Shown here: piece after piece, positions 9,398 to 19,645 of the stretch
Numbering within the stretch: the stretch's first letter is position 1
How the letters are laid out: each line of letters begins with the position of its first letter
Assembly (NCBI GenBank): GCA_016703945.1
Contig: JADJBC010000005.1
Coordinates: forward strand, 1 to 64,000
Reading direction: 5' to 3'
Origin: Candidatus Aalborgicola danicus
GTDB taxonomy: Bacteria > Pseudomonadota > Gammaproteobacteria > Burkholderiales > Burkholderiaceae_C
Length of the DNA: 64,000 nt
Notes under the pieces: model-generated
Seen by the model: the letters and a program-made list of their open reading frames with translations, nothing else
What the model was told of the DNA's origin: nothing
The model's database searches: none
Program-made: the position numbers and the translations under genes

Positions 9398-10361
9398 CGT
9401 CTTTCGCTGCTGGCGTCTCTTCAACGTCACGCGTCAGATAAATGGGGCGGCCTTTCGCCTCCATGTACACGCGACCCAGGTATTCACCGAGCACCCCCAG
9501 CCCGATAAGCTGCACGCCACCCAGAAAAAGCACCACCGTGATCAGCGAGGCATAGCCCGGAAGGTCGCGGCCCAGCAACAGCACGCGCCCCACAATCACC
9601 AGGCCAAGGCAAAACGCCAGCAGCGCCACCAGTAAGCCCAGATAAGTCCAGATCCTCAGGGGGGCTGTAGAAAAAGACGTGATTCCTTCCAACGCAAAAT
9701 TCCATAAGCGCCAACCAGAAAACTTGCTCTCACCCGCCACCCGTGGCTCACGCGCAAAAGGTATGGTGGCCTGACGGTAACCCACCCAGGCAAACAAACC
9801 CTTCATGAAGCGCCGCCGCTCTGGCAAACGTTTCAAGGCATCCACCACCTTGCGGTCCATCAAGCGGAAGTCGCCCACGTTGGGCGGAATGGCCGATTCG
9901 GAAATCCGATTGTGCAGCCGGTAAAACCATTCAGCAGTCTTGCGTTTGACCGGATGGTCCGAGAGCCTATCCGTGCGTTGCGCCAAGACCACATCAAAAC
10001 CCTGCTGCCACAGGCGCACCATCTCCAGAATCAATTCGGGCGGGTCTTGCAAATCCGCGTCAATCGGAACCACCGCCCGCCCCAGTGCGTGATCAATACC
10101 GCAGGTCAGCGTCGCTTCCTTGCCAAAATTGCGCGACAAATCGATGATCCGCAAGCCCGCCAGCGTGCGGCGCAGCGCCAGCAGGCGCTCCAAGGTTTCG
10201 TCGTGGCTGCCATCGTTGACACAAATGATCTCGTAACGCAGCCCTGTCTTTTGCAACACCGGGATCAGGCGCTCAAAAAAAATCGGCAATGCCTGCGCTT
10301 CGTTGTACATGGGGCATACCACGGACAAGTCGGGCAGGGTCGGGGCGAGGTTCATGGCCAT
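9387..10361 (-). CDS. gtrB: GtrB-like family 2 glycosyltransferase (polyprenyl-phosphate sugar synthase)
   Basis: The 324-aa product has a DPM-synthase-like GT2 domain: LSVVCPMYNEAQAL, EIICVNDGSHDET, a nucleotide-sugar site with PIDADLQDPPE, and GDFRLMDRKVV. Two membrane helices at about residues 235-300 complete the architecture of GtrB/ArnC/DPM1 proteins. It would transfer a hexose from a nucleotide donor onto undecaprenyl phosphate at the cytoplasmic face. It is the first gene of the minus-strand polysaccharide operon. The start could also be the second ATG two codons in. Confidence 0.87.
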   Translation of the reverse strand: MAMNLAPTLPDLSVVCPMYNEAQALPIFFERLIPVLQKTGLRYEIICVNDGSHDETLERLLALRRTLAGLRIIDLSRNFGKEATLTCGIDHALGRAVVPIDADLQDPPELILEMVRLWQQGFDVVLAQRTDRLSDHPVKRKTAEWFYRLHNRISESAIPPNVGDFRLMDRKVVDALKRLPERRRFMKGLFAWVGYRQATIPFAREPRVAGESKFSGWRLWNFALEGITSFSTAPLRIWTYLGLLVALLAFCLGLVIVGRVLLLGRDLPGYASLITVVLFLGGVQLIGLGVLGEYLGRVYMEAKGRPIYLTRDVEETPAAKDDAP

Positions 10362-10390
10362 GGGCGGGTGTGTAAAGGTAATTGCACTTG

Positions 10391-10443
10391 CAAATTGCTA
10401 TAAAAAATATAGCTGCTTACGCATAATTACGGGGGCTTGAGGC
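10391..10443 (+). repeat. Dispersed ~50-bp repeat, copy 1
   Basis: The copy contains TTGCTATAAAAAATATAGCT, then GCTTACGC and ACGGGGGCTTGAGGC. It sits in the short gap between gtrB and the Crp-like gene. It is the best match to the apparent family pattern: an A/T-rich TTGCTAT...ATAGCTGC palindrome, a TGCGCAA-like middle and a terminal CGGGGGCTA. Confidence 0.75.
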
Positions 10444-10452
10444 ATATTTTGC

Positions 10453-11151
10453 TTATGCCTTCGGCGGACTCACGCGTCCTTCTGCGATGTCTTTTAACAC
10501 GTCCGGCAGCAGCAAACGCAAGGCATTTCCCTCGCGCAACAGTACTTTATTCAAGAATAGCACCTGAAAAGACCGCGTCACCGTCTCTCGGCTGGCATTG
10601 ATCATGATCGCCAGCTCCTGGTGTGTCGGTGCCTGGTCCACCTCGGTAAACCCGGCAACCGTGTGCTGTGGCAGCTGCAACAACAACACACACAAGCGCT
10701 GAAAAGGATTGGGCAAACTCAGCAACGTGCGCTGCCCCATGACGATGCGCACGCGATTGGCCAGGCGCGACATCACGGCCTGCGCCAAGCCCGGGTTATT
10801 CAAAATCAGTTCCTTGGCCAGTTGCGCGTCCAAAAAAGCCACGGTTGACTTGACGGCCGCCACCACAAACTCCGACGGCGGCTTGCCATCCACCAACGAC
10901 AACTCGCCAAAATAATCCCCAGGGTCCACAAAATACAAACCCACGCTGCGGCCATCCACCGTGAAATCCACGCCTTGCAGCCGCCCCTCCACCAAAAAAC
11001 CCAGTTCCTGGGCTGGCACGTCCTTGGACATCACCATCGCCCGCCGCGCGAAAGAGCGCAGCGTCATCTGAGCCGACAATGACACCAAAACTTCACTCGG
11101 CAACGGGCGCAGCAGCGGAAATTGCGATAGCAGTTGAACGGAAGCGGGCAT
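10453..11151 (-). CDS. Crp/Fnr-family transcriptional regulator
   Basis: The start is placed at the ATG at 11151, giving MPASVQLLSQFPLLRPLPS; the open frame extends further upstream without support. An N-terminal cyclic-nucleotide-binding-like beta barrel shows VDPGDYFGELSLVDGKPPS, and the C-terminal winged helix shows THQELAIMINASRETVTRS. The canonical cAMP-contacting Arg after the GELS segment is not obvious. It is divergent from the FecR/CHASE2-cyclase genes across a 185-bp gap, so it may regulate them or respond to the nucleotide that the cyclase makes. That link is inference. Confidence 0.85.
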   Translation of the reverse strand: MPASVQLLSQFPLLRPLPSEVLVSLSAQMTLRSFARRAMVMSKDVPAQELGFLVEGRLQGVDFTVDGRSVGLYFVDPGDYFGELSLVDGKPPSEFVVAAVKSTVAFLDAQLAKELILNNPGLAQAVMSRLANRVRIVMGQRTLLSLPNPFQRLCVLLLQLPQHTVAGFTEVDQAPTHQELAIMINASRETVTRSFQVLFLNKVLLREGNALRLLLPDVLKDIAEGRVSPPKA

Positions 11152-11335
11152 TGGCGCAGAGTTTAACGATGTAGCACTGCAAAAAAGCGTGGCAAAATAC
11201 GTGCCCGCTACGCATCGCACAACAGTTGTGACCCCACGCACACTGCAAATTCAGGCTGCAGTGCCACAATTGCCGTCACGGCAGGTATTTCTCGCCTTGA
11301 GTCGCCTCGCCTTGCTTTCCTTAAGAGGGCACACC

Positions 11336-12861
11336 ATGAAATCCAAGCTCACCTCTCACCGTCTGGCGCGCATGGCGCTTGCACTGTCCGCCGTCACCTC
11401 TGGCGCTGCCGCTTTGGCGCAAGACCCCCCATCGTGGGTGAAACCACCATGGTCATTGGCCGTGTCACCGTGGTCGGCGTTGATGGCGCATCGCGCACCG
11501 TTGACCGTGGCATGTCCATCCGTGTTGGCGACCGTATTGAAACCCAGGCCGGTGGGCACGTTCATTTGCGTTTTGTCGACGGCGGGCGCCTCAGCATCCG
11601 GCCAGCCAGCATCCTGCAAGTTGAAGACTACAGCCATTCCACCCAGCAGCCCCTGTTGGGGGCCATCAAATTCCGTCTCGACGAAGGCGTCGTCCGCTCC
11701 ATTACCGGCAGCTGGGGTGAGGCCGCTCGTGACCGCTTTCGCCTGAACACCCCCGTCGCAGCCATAGGTGTCAAAGGCACCGACTTTGTGGTCAAGTCTG
11801 ATGGCGGCAAGACATCGGCCTCCGTTTACACCGGCGCCATCATGCTCACCCCCTTGGTCAACGGCTGTATCACCAGTGTTGGCCCCTGTCTCAACGGAAA
11901 CGAAAAACTGCTCTCTGAAGACATGAAGGGGCAAATGCTCGAACTCAACCGCCAGCAAGCCACACCCCAGCTGGTACCGTCCGTCGACCTGCTGGCCCAC
12001 AGCGTGCGCGCCCATGTGGGCACCGACATGGCCGCCCGCGCGAACAAGCCACTGCCACTGGACGAAGTCCACATGGAGACCCGAAACTCCGATGCCATGG
12101 TTACCGACAGCCGGGCCGCAATCGTAGTCGCCTCCATTCCCCCTCAACAAGTGGTGGTTGAGCCACCAATGGTCGTGCCACCGTTCCCCGTGGTGCCTGA
12201 CTTGCCCAGTGTGCCCGTGATGCCCGTGGTGCCCGATCTGCCGGTGGCCGTCAGCCCGCCTGAGGTTGTGACGCCCCCCGCACCCGTGGTCACTCCGCCT
12301 GTAACAGTGGTCACTGTAGTGCCGCAACCCGTCGTGCCAGCGGCCCCGCCCCAAGTCAGCCAACTCGTCTGGGCGCGTTACAACTGGGTTGAAAAAATGG
12401 ACGCCGACACCTTCAGCCGCGCCTTTGCAGACGCTATTACCACTGGCTACGAGAGACTCCCTGGCAACGGCAACTACACTCTGTTTCGCCAGCCTTCGGC
12501 ACCCGGTACTGTGTTAACCACAACGGACGTCACGGCCGAGTTCCGTTTGGCCAGCTCTTCGGTACAACTCGCCCGGGATGCGGGTCGCATCATCGAACCG
12601 GTCACCGTGAACGACGGCACATTCAATGTCGACTTTGCCCGCTCAAGCTTCGTTACCCAGCTCAACATGAGCAACCCCGCCATGGGGGCCGATACCCTCG
12701 TCGCCTCTGGCAACATCCGGTCAGACGGAGTGTTGCAAACTGTCAGCTCCAACGCTTCCATCAATGGCGCCCTCACGCTTGACGGTAAAGAAGCTGGCTA
12801 CGCCTTTGAAAAGGCTGTCAAGATTGGCAATATCCGCGGCATCACGCTCTGGGGTCGATAG
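11336..12861 (+). CDS. FecR-domain secreted protein, frameshifted near the signal peptide
   Basis: The true start appears to be the ATG at 11336, giving a signal peptide (MKSKLTSHRLARMALALS then AVTSGAAALAQ). The frame breaks in a run of six C at 11425-11430; a seventh C joins the signal peptide to PIVGETTMVIGRVTVV. The next part is a FecR domain (GDRIETQAGGHVHLRFVDG; AAIGVKGTDFVV), then a Pro/Val-rich linker of VP repeats at about residues 245-310 and a C-terminal beta-rich domain. No FecI sigma factor or FecA receptor is nearby, so it is unlikely to be a classical FecR regulator. The stop is directly followed by the cyclase gene. Confidence 0.82.
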
Positions 12862-14924
12862 TTGTCGTCTGTGCCCGGTCCCGGTGCCCACCTGGCACCA
12901 CGTTTTGCTGCGTTGTTGGGCGCCAAATATGGCGTGGTGGGCCTCAGCCTGCTACTTGCCCTGCTGGTTTGGGCCGCGCTTGATGCTGTCGCTGGGCCCT
13001 GGATCAAGGCCCTGGAAGAGCGCTCTGGCGACTGGCTTTGGAGCATAACCGCGCGGCAAACCGACGAACGTCGCCTCATTGTTGTCGACATTGATGAGCG
13101 CAGCCTGGCCGAAATTGGCCCCTGGCCCTGGCCGCGGGCAACACAAGCCAAACTGATACAAACACTGGCAGACGCCGGTGTGCGCCAGCAAATATTTGAT
13201 GTTGTATTTCCGGACGTTCGTCCTGACGACGACGTGCTCGTGCAGGCCGTCCAAAAACACCACCCGGTGTTGGCACAGGTGTTTGCGCTAGAGCAGGGTG
13301 GAACCCCCTCCAATGGCCAACCCTCGGGGGCGCTCGATTGGGCCACTTGCCCCGCACCTTTTATGCTTGCCAAAGGTTATATCGCCAACCAGAGTCAGTT
13401 GGCGGCGGTGGGCAATGCGCCACAAGGCTATACCGGGCACGTCACCCCGCGTATTGCGGCTGATGGCGTCGTGCGCCACCAGCCCGCCATTATTTGCTGG
13501 GCCGACCAATCCTACCCCGCCCTGAGTTTGGCGGCCATGATGCAAGGCACCGGCGAAAAAACCCTCGCCCTGCAACGCGGCGGTTGGCTCGAAGCGCCAT
13601 GGCTCCTTGTTGGCGGCAGTCAAGCCGTAGGCAAAATCCCGCTTGACGACCATGGCGACATGCGCGTGTCTTGGCGCTTGCACCCCAATAGTTTTATCAG
13701 CCTCTCTGCCTCGGACCTACTGTCTGGGCGCACCCGCAACAGCGTGCCAGCCGACGTGTTAGCGGGCTCCTGGGTGCTGGTCGGTAGCAGTGCATTTGGC
13801 ATCAAAGACACCATTGCCACACCCTTTGGCGGTGCCAATGCCGGCCTGCTGGCGCATGCCCAGCTGATTACGGCACTGGTCGACGGCCGCACACCTTACA
13901 CCCCCGCCTGGCGCTTCCCGGCCAAGCCTTGCTGGTGCTTCTGGTCTTGTTGTCTTGTTCTTTTTGAGCAGAGAGCGCTCGTCTGACAGCGCAGGCCCGG
14001 CCGAACGCCGCATGCATCACCAACGCCATTTTCCGATTCACTTTCTGCCGGTCGCGGCCCTGGCGTGGTGTTTCTTGCTCTGGCTGGCGCACGGCCTGCT
14101 GCTGATCTGCTGCCGCAGTGTGGGGTGGATGGGTGGTGCCCGTTCTGTTCGTGCTGCTCACCGGCATGTTCATGAGCATACTGATCCACGCGCAAAGCCG
14201 GGTTGACCGCGATCGCCTCTACACCCACCTCTCCAGCTATTTGCCCGCGCCCGTGGCCGCCTCTCTTGCTTTGCAACCACCGTCTGGAGCCATCAAGGCC
14301 AGCACACTGCAGGTCAGCGTCATGTTTGCCGACATTCGCAATTTCTCAGCCTATTGCGAAGCGCGCCCGCCTGAAGAAGCTGCTGCCGTGTTACATGCCT
14401 TCTTCTCGGCCGCCACCCGCGTGGTTGAAGCCCAAGGCGGCGTTATCGAAGCGTTTCAGGGCGACGCCGTTATCGCCGTCTGGAATGCCGAACTCAACAA
14501 ACACAGTGGGGTCGAGTGGCGGCAAAGTACTGGCGGTGCCGCCAAGGCCACCCATGCGCAGCAGGCCCTGCAAGCGGCCATCAACCTCCAGGTCGCCATG
14601 GAAGACGTCTTGCCAGACCCCGCCCCCGCCGGGCTGGAGCCGCTCAGCCTTGGCATTGGCGTGGAAACAGGCCCTGCCATGGCAGGCTCTTTTGGCCTGG
14701 CCAGTCGGCGCACCCATATGGTCATGGGGCGTACGGTTACCATTGCCAGTCGCCTGGTTGAAATGACCGCTGACCTGTCCCACCCTATACTGGTAGGTGA
14801 AGGCCTGGCCGGCCAAGTCGGCGGCATCGGCCTTGAATCCATGGGCACCTTTTTGCTTGACGGCATGCGGGTACCCCACCACGTATACGCCTACCCCATT
14901 GTTCGTGCGCCTCACATCTATTAG
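12862..14924 (+). CDS. CHASE2-domain class III adenylate/guanylate cyclase, two frameshifts
   Basis: A TTG start directly after the FecR stop is assumed. One N-terminal helix is followed by a periplasmic CHASE2 domain (RRLIVVDIDERSLAEIGPWP to FGIKDTIATPFG). Then come membrane helices and a catalytic domain with VMFADIRNFSAYCE (first metal Asp), VIEAFQGDAVIAVW (second metal Asp) and VMGRTVTIASRLVEM. The catalytic Asp residues are present, so it should be active. The frame breaks at about 13905-13955 and again at about 14120, both within the helix region, and the other frames continue the family sequence. It probably senses an envelope signal and makes a cyclic nucleotide. Confidence 0.82.
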
Positions 14925-16235
14925 TAGAGCAGTATTAGTTGTTGTTTTTTTTGTAGCTGGTAGCGCACAAGCCGCGTGCGTAGTGCCGGCTTTTGGCACG
15001 CCCTTGGCCGATCAACTCGCTTTGCTGCCCGAATGCCAGCGCAGCGCGGCCTACCTGTCTCAAATTGGACGCCTGTTCAATGCCCAGGGCCGTTATGTCG
15101 ATGCACTGGACCACCTGGAACGTGCCCTCATGTTTGACCCCGACCAGGTTGGCACCAAGCTCGACTACGCCATTGCACTGGCCGGCAGTGGCGACATGTT
15201 GTCGGCCGGGCAACTGTTGGACACCATCATCGCCGAGCCTGAGTTGCCCGCCACGATGCGCCTCACTTTGGCGCAGGCTAAACAGCGGCTAATGAGCCAG
15301 GCAATATTGCCTCCCCCTGCGACGGTTGACGATGCCCCCTATCTCTTTCAGCTGACTGCGGGTTTACGTGCGGGCCACGACAGCAACCTGCTGGGCTCGC
15401 CAAATCTAAGTGAGCTCACGCTTACTTTTCCTGGTGAAGTTGTCGTACTCCCCCTAGCTGACAGCAACAACCCCCGCCCGGGTGCGTACAAGCGTTATGA
15501 AGTCAAACTAGAGTTCGGTTACCGCCGAGACAACAGTGACCGGTGGGACTTCAACGCCAACCTGGCCCAACGGCGCAGCGCCGCAGTGCCCGAGTCAGAC
15601 ACCCAGCAAAGCGAACTCGCCATCGAATACAACCCCTCTTTGGCCAACGGCTGGTCTCCTTACGGAACTGCCTCCGGCGTCAACCTTACAAGCACGGGTG
15701 GCACACAATACGCCAGTCACGGTGTTTCCGTCGGACTCCAGTCTGCCGCTATAGCTACAGAATCGCGCGGCATCTGCAGTGCCCGCATGGGTGCTGAGTG
15801 GCAAGACCGCCACCTTGGCAGCAATCCTATTTTGTCCGGCCGTTATTCTGGCCTCAGCGCGTTATGGTCGTGCACCAGCGCCAGTGGGGGGCATTGGCAA
15901 CTCAACGCCAAGGCCGGGCACGACATCCCCGTGCAAGACGATCGCCCCGGCGGCAACCAAGCTGTGGCCAGTGTGCGTGCAGCAGCCTCCACCAACACCT
16001 GGTTCGTGGACATCGAGCTCAGCCGCGCGCAAGACAGCACAGGCTACAGCCCTTACTAGACAACAATGCCACCCGCCAGACCACCCGCGTCAGCGCCCGG
16101 CTAGAATACCAACAGCCGCTGGGTGCCCGCCTGGTGGGGACCTTGGGTGCTGAATGGGCCAGCCAAATCTCCAATCTGCCCCTATTTAGAGTACAAAACT
16201 GGGGCCCCTACGCAGCACTGCGATACACCTGGTAG
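14905..16235 (+). CDS. TPR protein with C-terminal outer-membrane beta-barrel, frameshifted near its end
   Basis: The start is uncertain. A GTG at 14905 gives a signal peptide (RAVLVVVFFVAGSAQA) and lies inside the end of the cyclase gene. A TPR-like part follows (LSQIGRLFNAQGRYVDALDHL, about residues 50-100), and from about residue 150 there are alternating strands typical of an outer-membrane barrel (YEVKLEFGYRRDNSDRWDF). The frame stops at 16059; one base more at about 16055 joins it to the segment ending YAALRYTW, an aromatic C-terminus expected of a BAM substrate. It completes a FecR-cyclase-barrel trio. Confidence 0.7.
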
Positions 16236-16579
16236 TGCTTACCACTGGTTAGTCTTCATGTGTTACGGTGAAACGTCACCGGGCGCAATTCAAACATTTG
16301 TTGTTGTTTTTTTGCAAAACCGCGCAAAACAGACCAAATGCATTCACAAGCTGTGACTCCCATCACCCCAATTCCTGTTGAAGCATCGCTACAATGTTCG
16401 CTAAGCTAGCTCCTATGCTTGGTTTGAGAGGTGCCTCTAAAAGGTGCCTCTCTTCTTAAACAGAGAAGCAAACTTGTAAAAAGGTGGGTTACTTCACGCG
16501 CTGCACGCAAGTGGGCAAAGAAGAGTGGCCTTAAATAGCAACTTGTATTTCAAACCTCAACTTCATTAAGGAAGATCAC
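16236..16579. other. 344-bp gene-free leader of the adhesin gene
   Basis: No credible ORF is visible. The region holds a T-rich stretch near 16300, the hairpin at 16426-16452, and a purine-rich ribosome binding site (TAAGGAAG) just before the ATG at 16580. The long leader would suit a strongly expressed surface protein. No promoter could be assigned with confidence. Confidence 0.5.
16426..16457 (+). terminator. Hairpin downstream of the outer-membrane protein gene
   Basis: GAGAGGTGCCT (16426-16436) and AGGTGCCTCTC (16442-16452) pair over 11 positions, including two G-U wobbles, around the loop CTAAA, and are followed by TTCTT. It could be a weak intrinsic terminator for the cyclase-barrel transcript or a structured 5' leader element of the adhesin mRNA. 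Confidence 0.45.
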
Positions 16580-17243
16580 ATGCCCGCACAAATTACTGGC
16601 TCACAGGCAACAGCTGCCATGCTGAATCGCGCATTTCGCGATATCTCCCTCTGTACCTGACCTTTCAAAACCAAGTTTCCGCAATCGATGCTGCCAAAGT
16701 TCAGTTTGGTTCACCCGCTGGTGAGTATTCCTACGCCAATGAGTTTGGTAAGAGTTTTGCTGGTTTGAGCAATGCTCAGCTGGCAGAGAAAATTCTGACC
16801 AATATGGGTGTGTACAAACTGGCTAGCGGCGCAGTAAACACCGATTTGGTGACCTTGGTTGTCGACGCTTTCACCTTGCTGCCAAATGACCGCGGTCAAT
16901 TGGTATTGCGTCTGGCTGAAATCCTGACCACGTTGGAATTCGCCACTGGCGCCCTGTCCATCTACAACGCAGCCGCCGTTTCCTGGAACGACGAAGTTAC
17001 CGCCACGTTGGCCTATTCCGGCATTTCTACCAACACCACAGAGTCCGCTACCGGTGACAACACTGACCTGTTGAAGTCCTACAAGCTGTCTCCAGTGTCT
17101 GTGGCCGCAGTGAGCGAAGGCGCCACTGCCTTGTTTAATTTGGCCACATCTGGTGTCAAAGACGGTACTACGATTGCCCACACGTTGTCTGGCGTTTCTG
17201 CCGCTGACGTAACTGGTTCCCTGACTGGTGTAGCGCCACAGTT
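16580..17243 (+). CDS. Giant S-layer-like/RTX adhesin, segment 1: conserved N-terminal domain
   Basis: The gene starts at the ATG at 16580 (MPAQITGSQATAAMLNRAF) behind TAAGGAAG. An indel at about 16650 moves the frame to FQNQVSAIDAAKVQFGS, and the domain goes on with GLSNAQLAEKILTNMGV, LPNDRGQLVLRLAEIL and YNAAAVSWNDEV. I recognise this N-terminal domain from large Comamonadaceae S-layer-like and RTX-type proteins. No Sec signal peptide is present, as expected for type I secretion, where the signal is C-terminal. A second indel at about 17244 links to the cadherin-like segment. The product would be about 2170 residues once all breaks are repaired. Confidence 0.7.
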
Positions 17244-19645
17244 GTTGGTGGCAAAGCCACTATCTCTGTTGCCCTGGCTGCAGACCACACCAACGAAGGC
17301 ATCGAAACCCTGACCGTAGCGCTCGATAGCGGCAAAGCCTCTGCCAGCGTTGATATCAGCGACACATCCGTTAACAGCGCACCTGTCATCGCTGCTACGG
17401 CAACTGCTTCTGTGGCTGAAAACACCACGGCAGTTCTTACCGCTGCTGCTACTGACGCAGATGCTGGCGATACCATCACTTACACCTTGACTGGTGCCGA
17501 TGCTGCCAAGTTCGACGTCAGCGCTACAGGTGAAGTTACATTCAAAACAGCGCCCAACTATGAAGTTGACGCCAAGACATACAGCTTCAACATCGTTGCA
17601 ACTGACAGCGGCACAACATCCAAGACCGCTACACAAGCCGTTACCGTTACCGTTACCGACGTGAACGAGGCCCCTGTTGCTGCAGCTACCGCTACCGCTA
17701 CGGTTGCCGAGAACTCGACCGCTGTCGGCACCTACACCACAACTGATCCAGATGCTGGCGATGTTTTGACTTACTCGCTGTCGGGTGCCGATGCTGCCAA
17801 GTTCAGCATCAGCGCTGCAGGTGTAGTGGCTTTTGTTGCTGCTCCTAACTTTGAAGTAGATGCCAAGTCTTATGCTATCAATGTGGTTGCAACCGACAAG
17901 GCAGGCCTGACAGCCAGCCAGGCCGTGACCATCAATGTGACAGACGTCAACGAAGCGCCTACCGCCGGTGCAGCCGCTACTGCTACTGTTGCCGAAAATT
18001 CAACCGCAGTGGGTACCTATGCTGCCGCTGATGTGGATGCTGGTGATTCGCTCACCTACACCCTGTCTGGCACTGATGCTGCCAAATTTACGGTCGGAGC
18101 TGACGGCGCTGTTGCTTTTGCTACTGCCCCTAACTTCGAAAAAGACGCAACGTCTTACTCTATCAACGTTGTCGCTACCGACAAGGCTGGCCTGGCTTCT
18201 ACCCAAGCCGTTACCGTTGGCGTGACCAATGTCAACGAAGCTCCCGTGGCGGTTGACGACAAGCTGGCTACCCAAGCCCTGGCCAACAACAACACCTATG
18301 TGATCGACATCGCTGGTGTTATGGCCAACGACACCGACGTTGACGCAGGCGACACACTGTCCATCGTCAGCGTGCAGGCCGGCGTGGGCGGCAGCGTCAG
18401 CTTGAACGGTGGCACCAAAGTTGTCTACATTGCAGACAGCGCAGCCATTCGTGAAGGCTCGTTCACCTACACCATCAAAGATGCAGGTGGCCTGACTTCT
18501 ACAGCCACAGCCAGCTTCATCATCAACTCGGCACCTGTTGGCACCGCTGGTACAGCAGCTGCAACTGAAGATACCGCGTTTACAGGCGCTGTGGCGGCAA
18601 CCGACGTCAATGGTGACACCATGACCTACGCTGTCGGCACCACTACAGCCAAGGGCGTTTTGGTTCTCGCTGCTGATGGTAGCTACACCTACACCCCAAA
18701 TGCCAACTACAACGGCACCGACAGCTTTACGTTCACAGCCACTGACAAGTACAGTGCCGTGTCGACTGCTACTACCGTGAATATCACTGTAGCGTCGGTA
18801 AACGATGCGCCTAGTGGTACGGCGTCTGCTTTGAGCGTTAAGGCTGGTGCAGCCACCGCCACTACCGGCAGCCTGACCGTTGCTGACGTTGATCTGGACC
18901 CTGCTCTGAATGCCGTGGTTGATACGTTGACTTATACCGTTGACAGCACCGGAACAATCGGTACCGTGACCATTGACGCTGCAACTGGCGTGTATTCGTA
19001 CACCCCAACAGCCGCTCAACAAGGCGCAACAACAGACAGCTTCAAAGTCACCGTGACTGACAAAGCAGGTTTGTCGGCCACCAGCACCGTTACTGCTAAT
19101 TTGACAAATACCGCACCTGTGGCGACTGACTTTGCCCTCACAGCCAAGACCGGTGTGACGCAAACAGTCGACCTCACTGGTAAGGCTACTGACGCTGAAG
19201 GACAGACGCTCACGCCAACCGTGATCGTTGGTTCAGTTAGCTCTGGTGGCTCTGCTGAAGTGGTTGGTGGCAAGATTGTTTACACCTCCACAATTGGTTT
19301 TGTGGGTACAGAAACTGTCAAGTACACCGTGGCCGACGGATATGGCGGAACCTCTGCGGTGCAGACGATTACCTTTACTGTGGCATCCAACACCGGTGGT
19401 ACATCTGGTGATGACCTGCTGTATGGCTCTACGGCAGCTGAAGCTATTGACGGTTTGGCTGGTGCCGACACCATTGTGGGCGGCGGCGGTGCTGACACTA
19501 TTTCTGGTAGTGCTGGCAACGATGTCATCACCTTCAACGACAATGCCAAGCAGATTCTTGGTGGCGATGACATTGATACGCTGGTCATTAATTCGGATGC
19601 GATTGCCGCCAAATTTGACCTTAGCTCTGCCACCGATGAAGCGTC
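17244..19645 (+). CDS. Giant adhesin, segment 2: cadherin-like and VCBS-like repeats plus RTX motif
   Basis: In-frame from GKATISVALAADHTNEG. Three cadherin-like domains of about 95-97 residues follow (17379-18240), each with VAENSTAVG-type starts, DADAGDTITYTL-type calcium motifs and a closing VTVTDVNEAP. They are followed by VCBS/Ig-like domains (VMANDTDVDAGDTLSIVSV; YTYTPNANYNGTDSFTF) and, near 19410-19540, RTX-like Gly/Asp repeats (GGGGADTISGSAGNDVITF). Calcium-dependent folding outside the cell is expected. The segment is rich in Thr, Ser and Ala and free of Cys. The frame breaks at about 19645. Confidence 0.82.
17379..18240 (+). repeat. Three tandem cadherin-like coding repeats of about 285-292 bp
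   Basis: Units begin near 17379, 17671 and 17956 and end near 18240. They are similar but not identical in DNA, so they are older than the 705-bp units further downstream. Each encodes one cadherin-like domain that closes with DVNEAP or NVNEAP. Confidence 0.8.

Noticed and set aside
11336..12861. FecR protein as part of a FecI-FecR-FecA iron signalling system
   Set aside because: There is no ECF sigma factor or TonB-dependent receptor nearby. The protein has a signal peptide and a C-terminal beta domain unlike the regulatory FecR.
18000..19163. A 387-codon minus-strand frame inside the adhesin
   Set aside because: It is the antisense of repetitive Thr/Ala/Asp codons, with no family match and no ribosome site.
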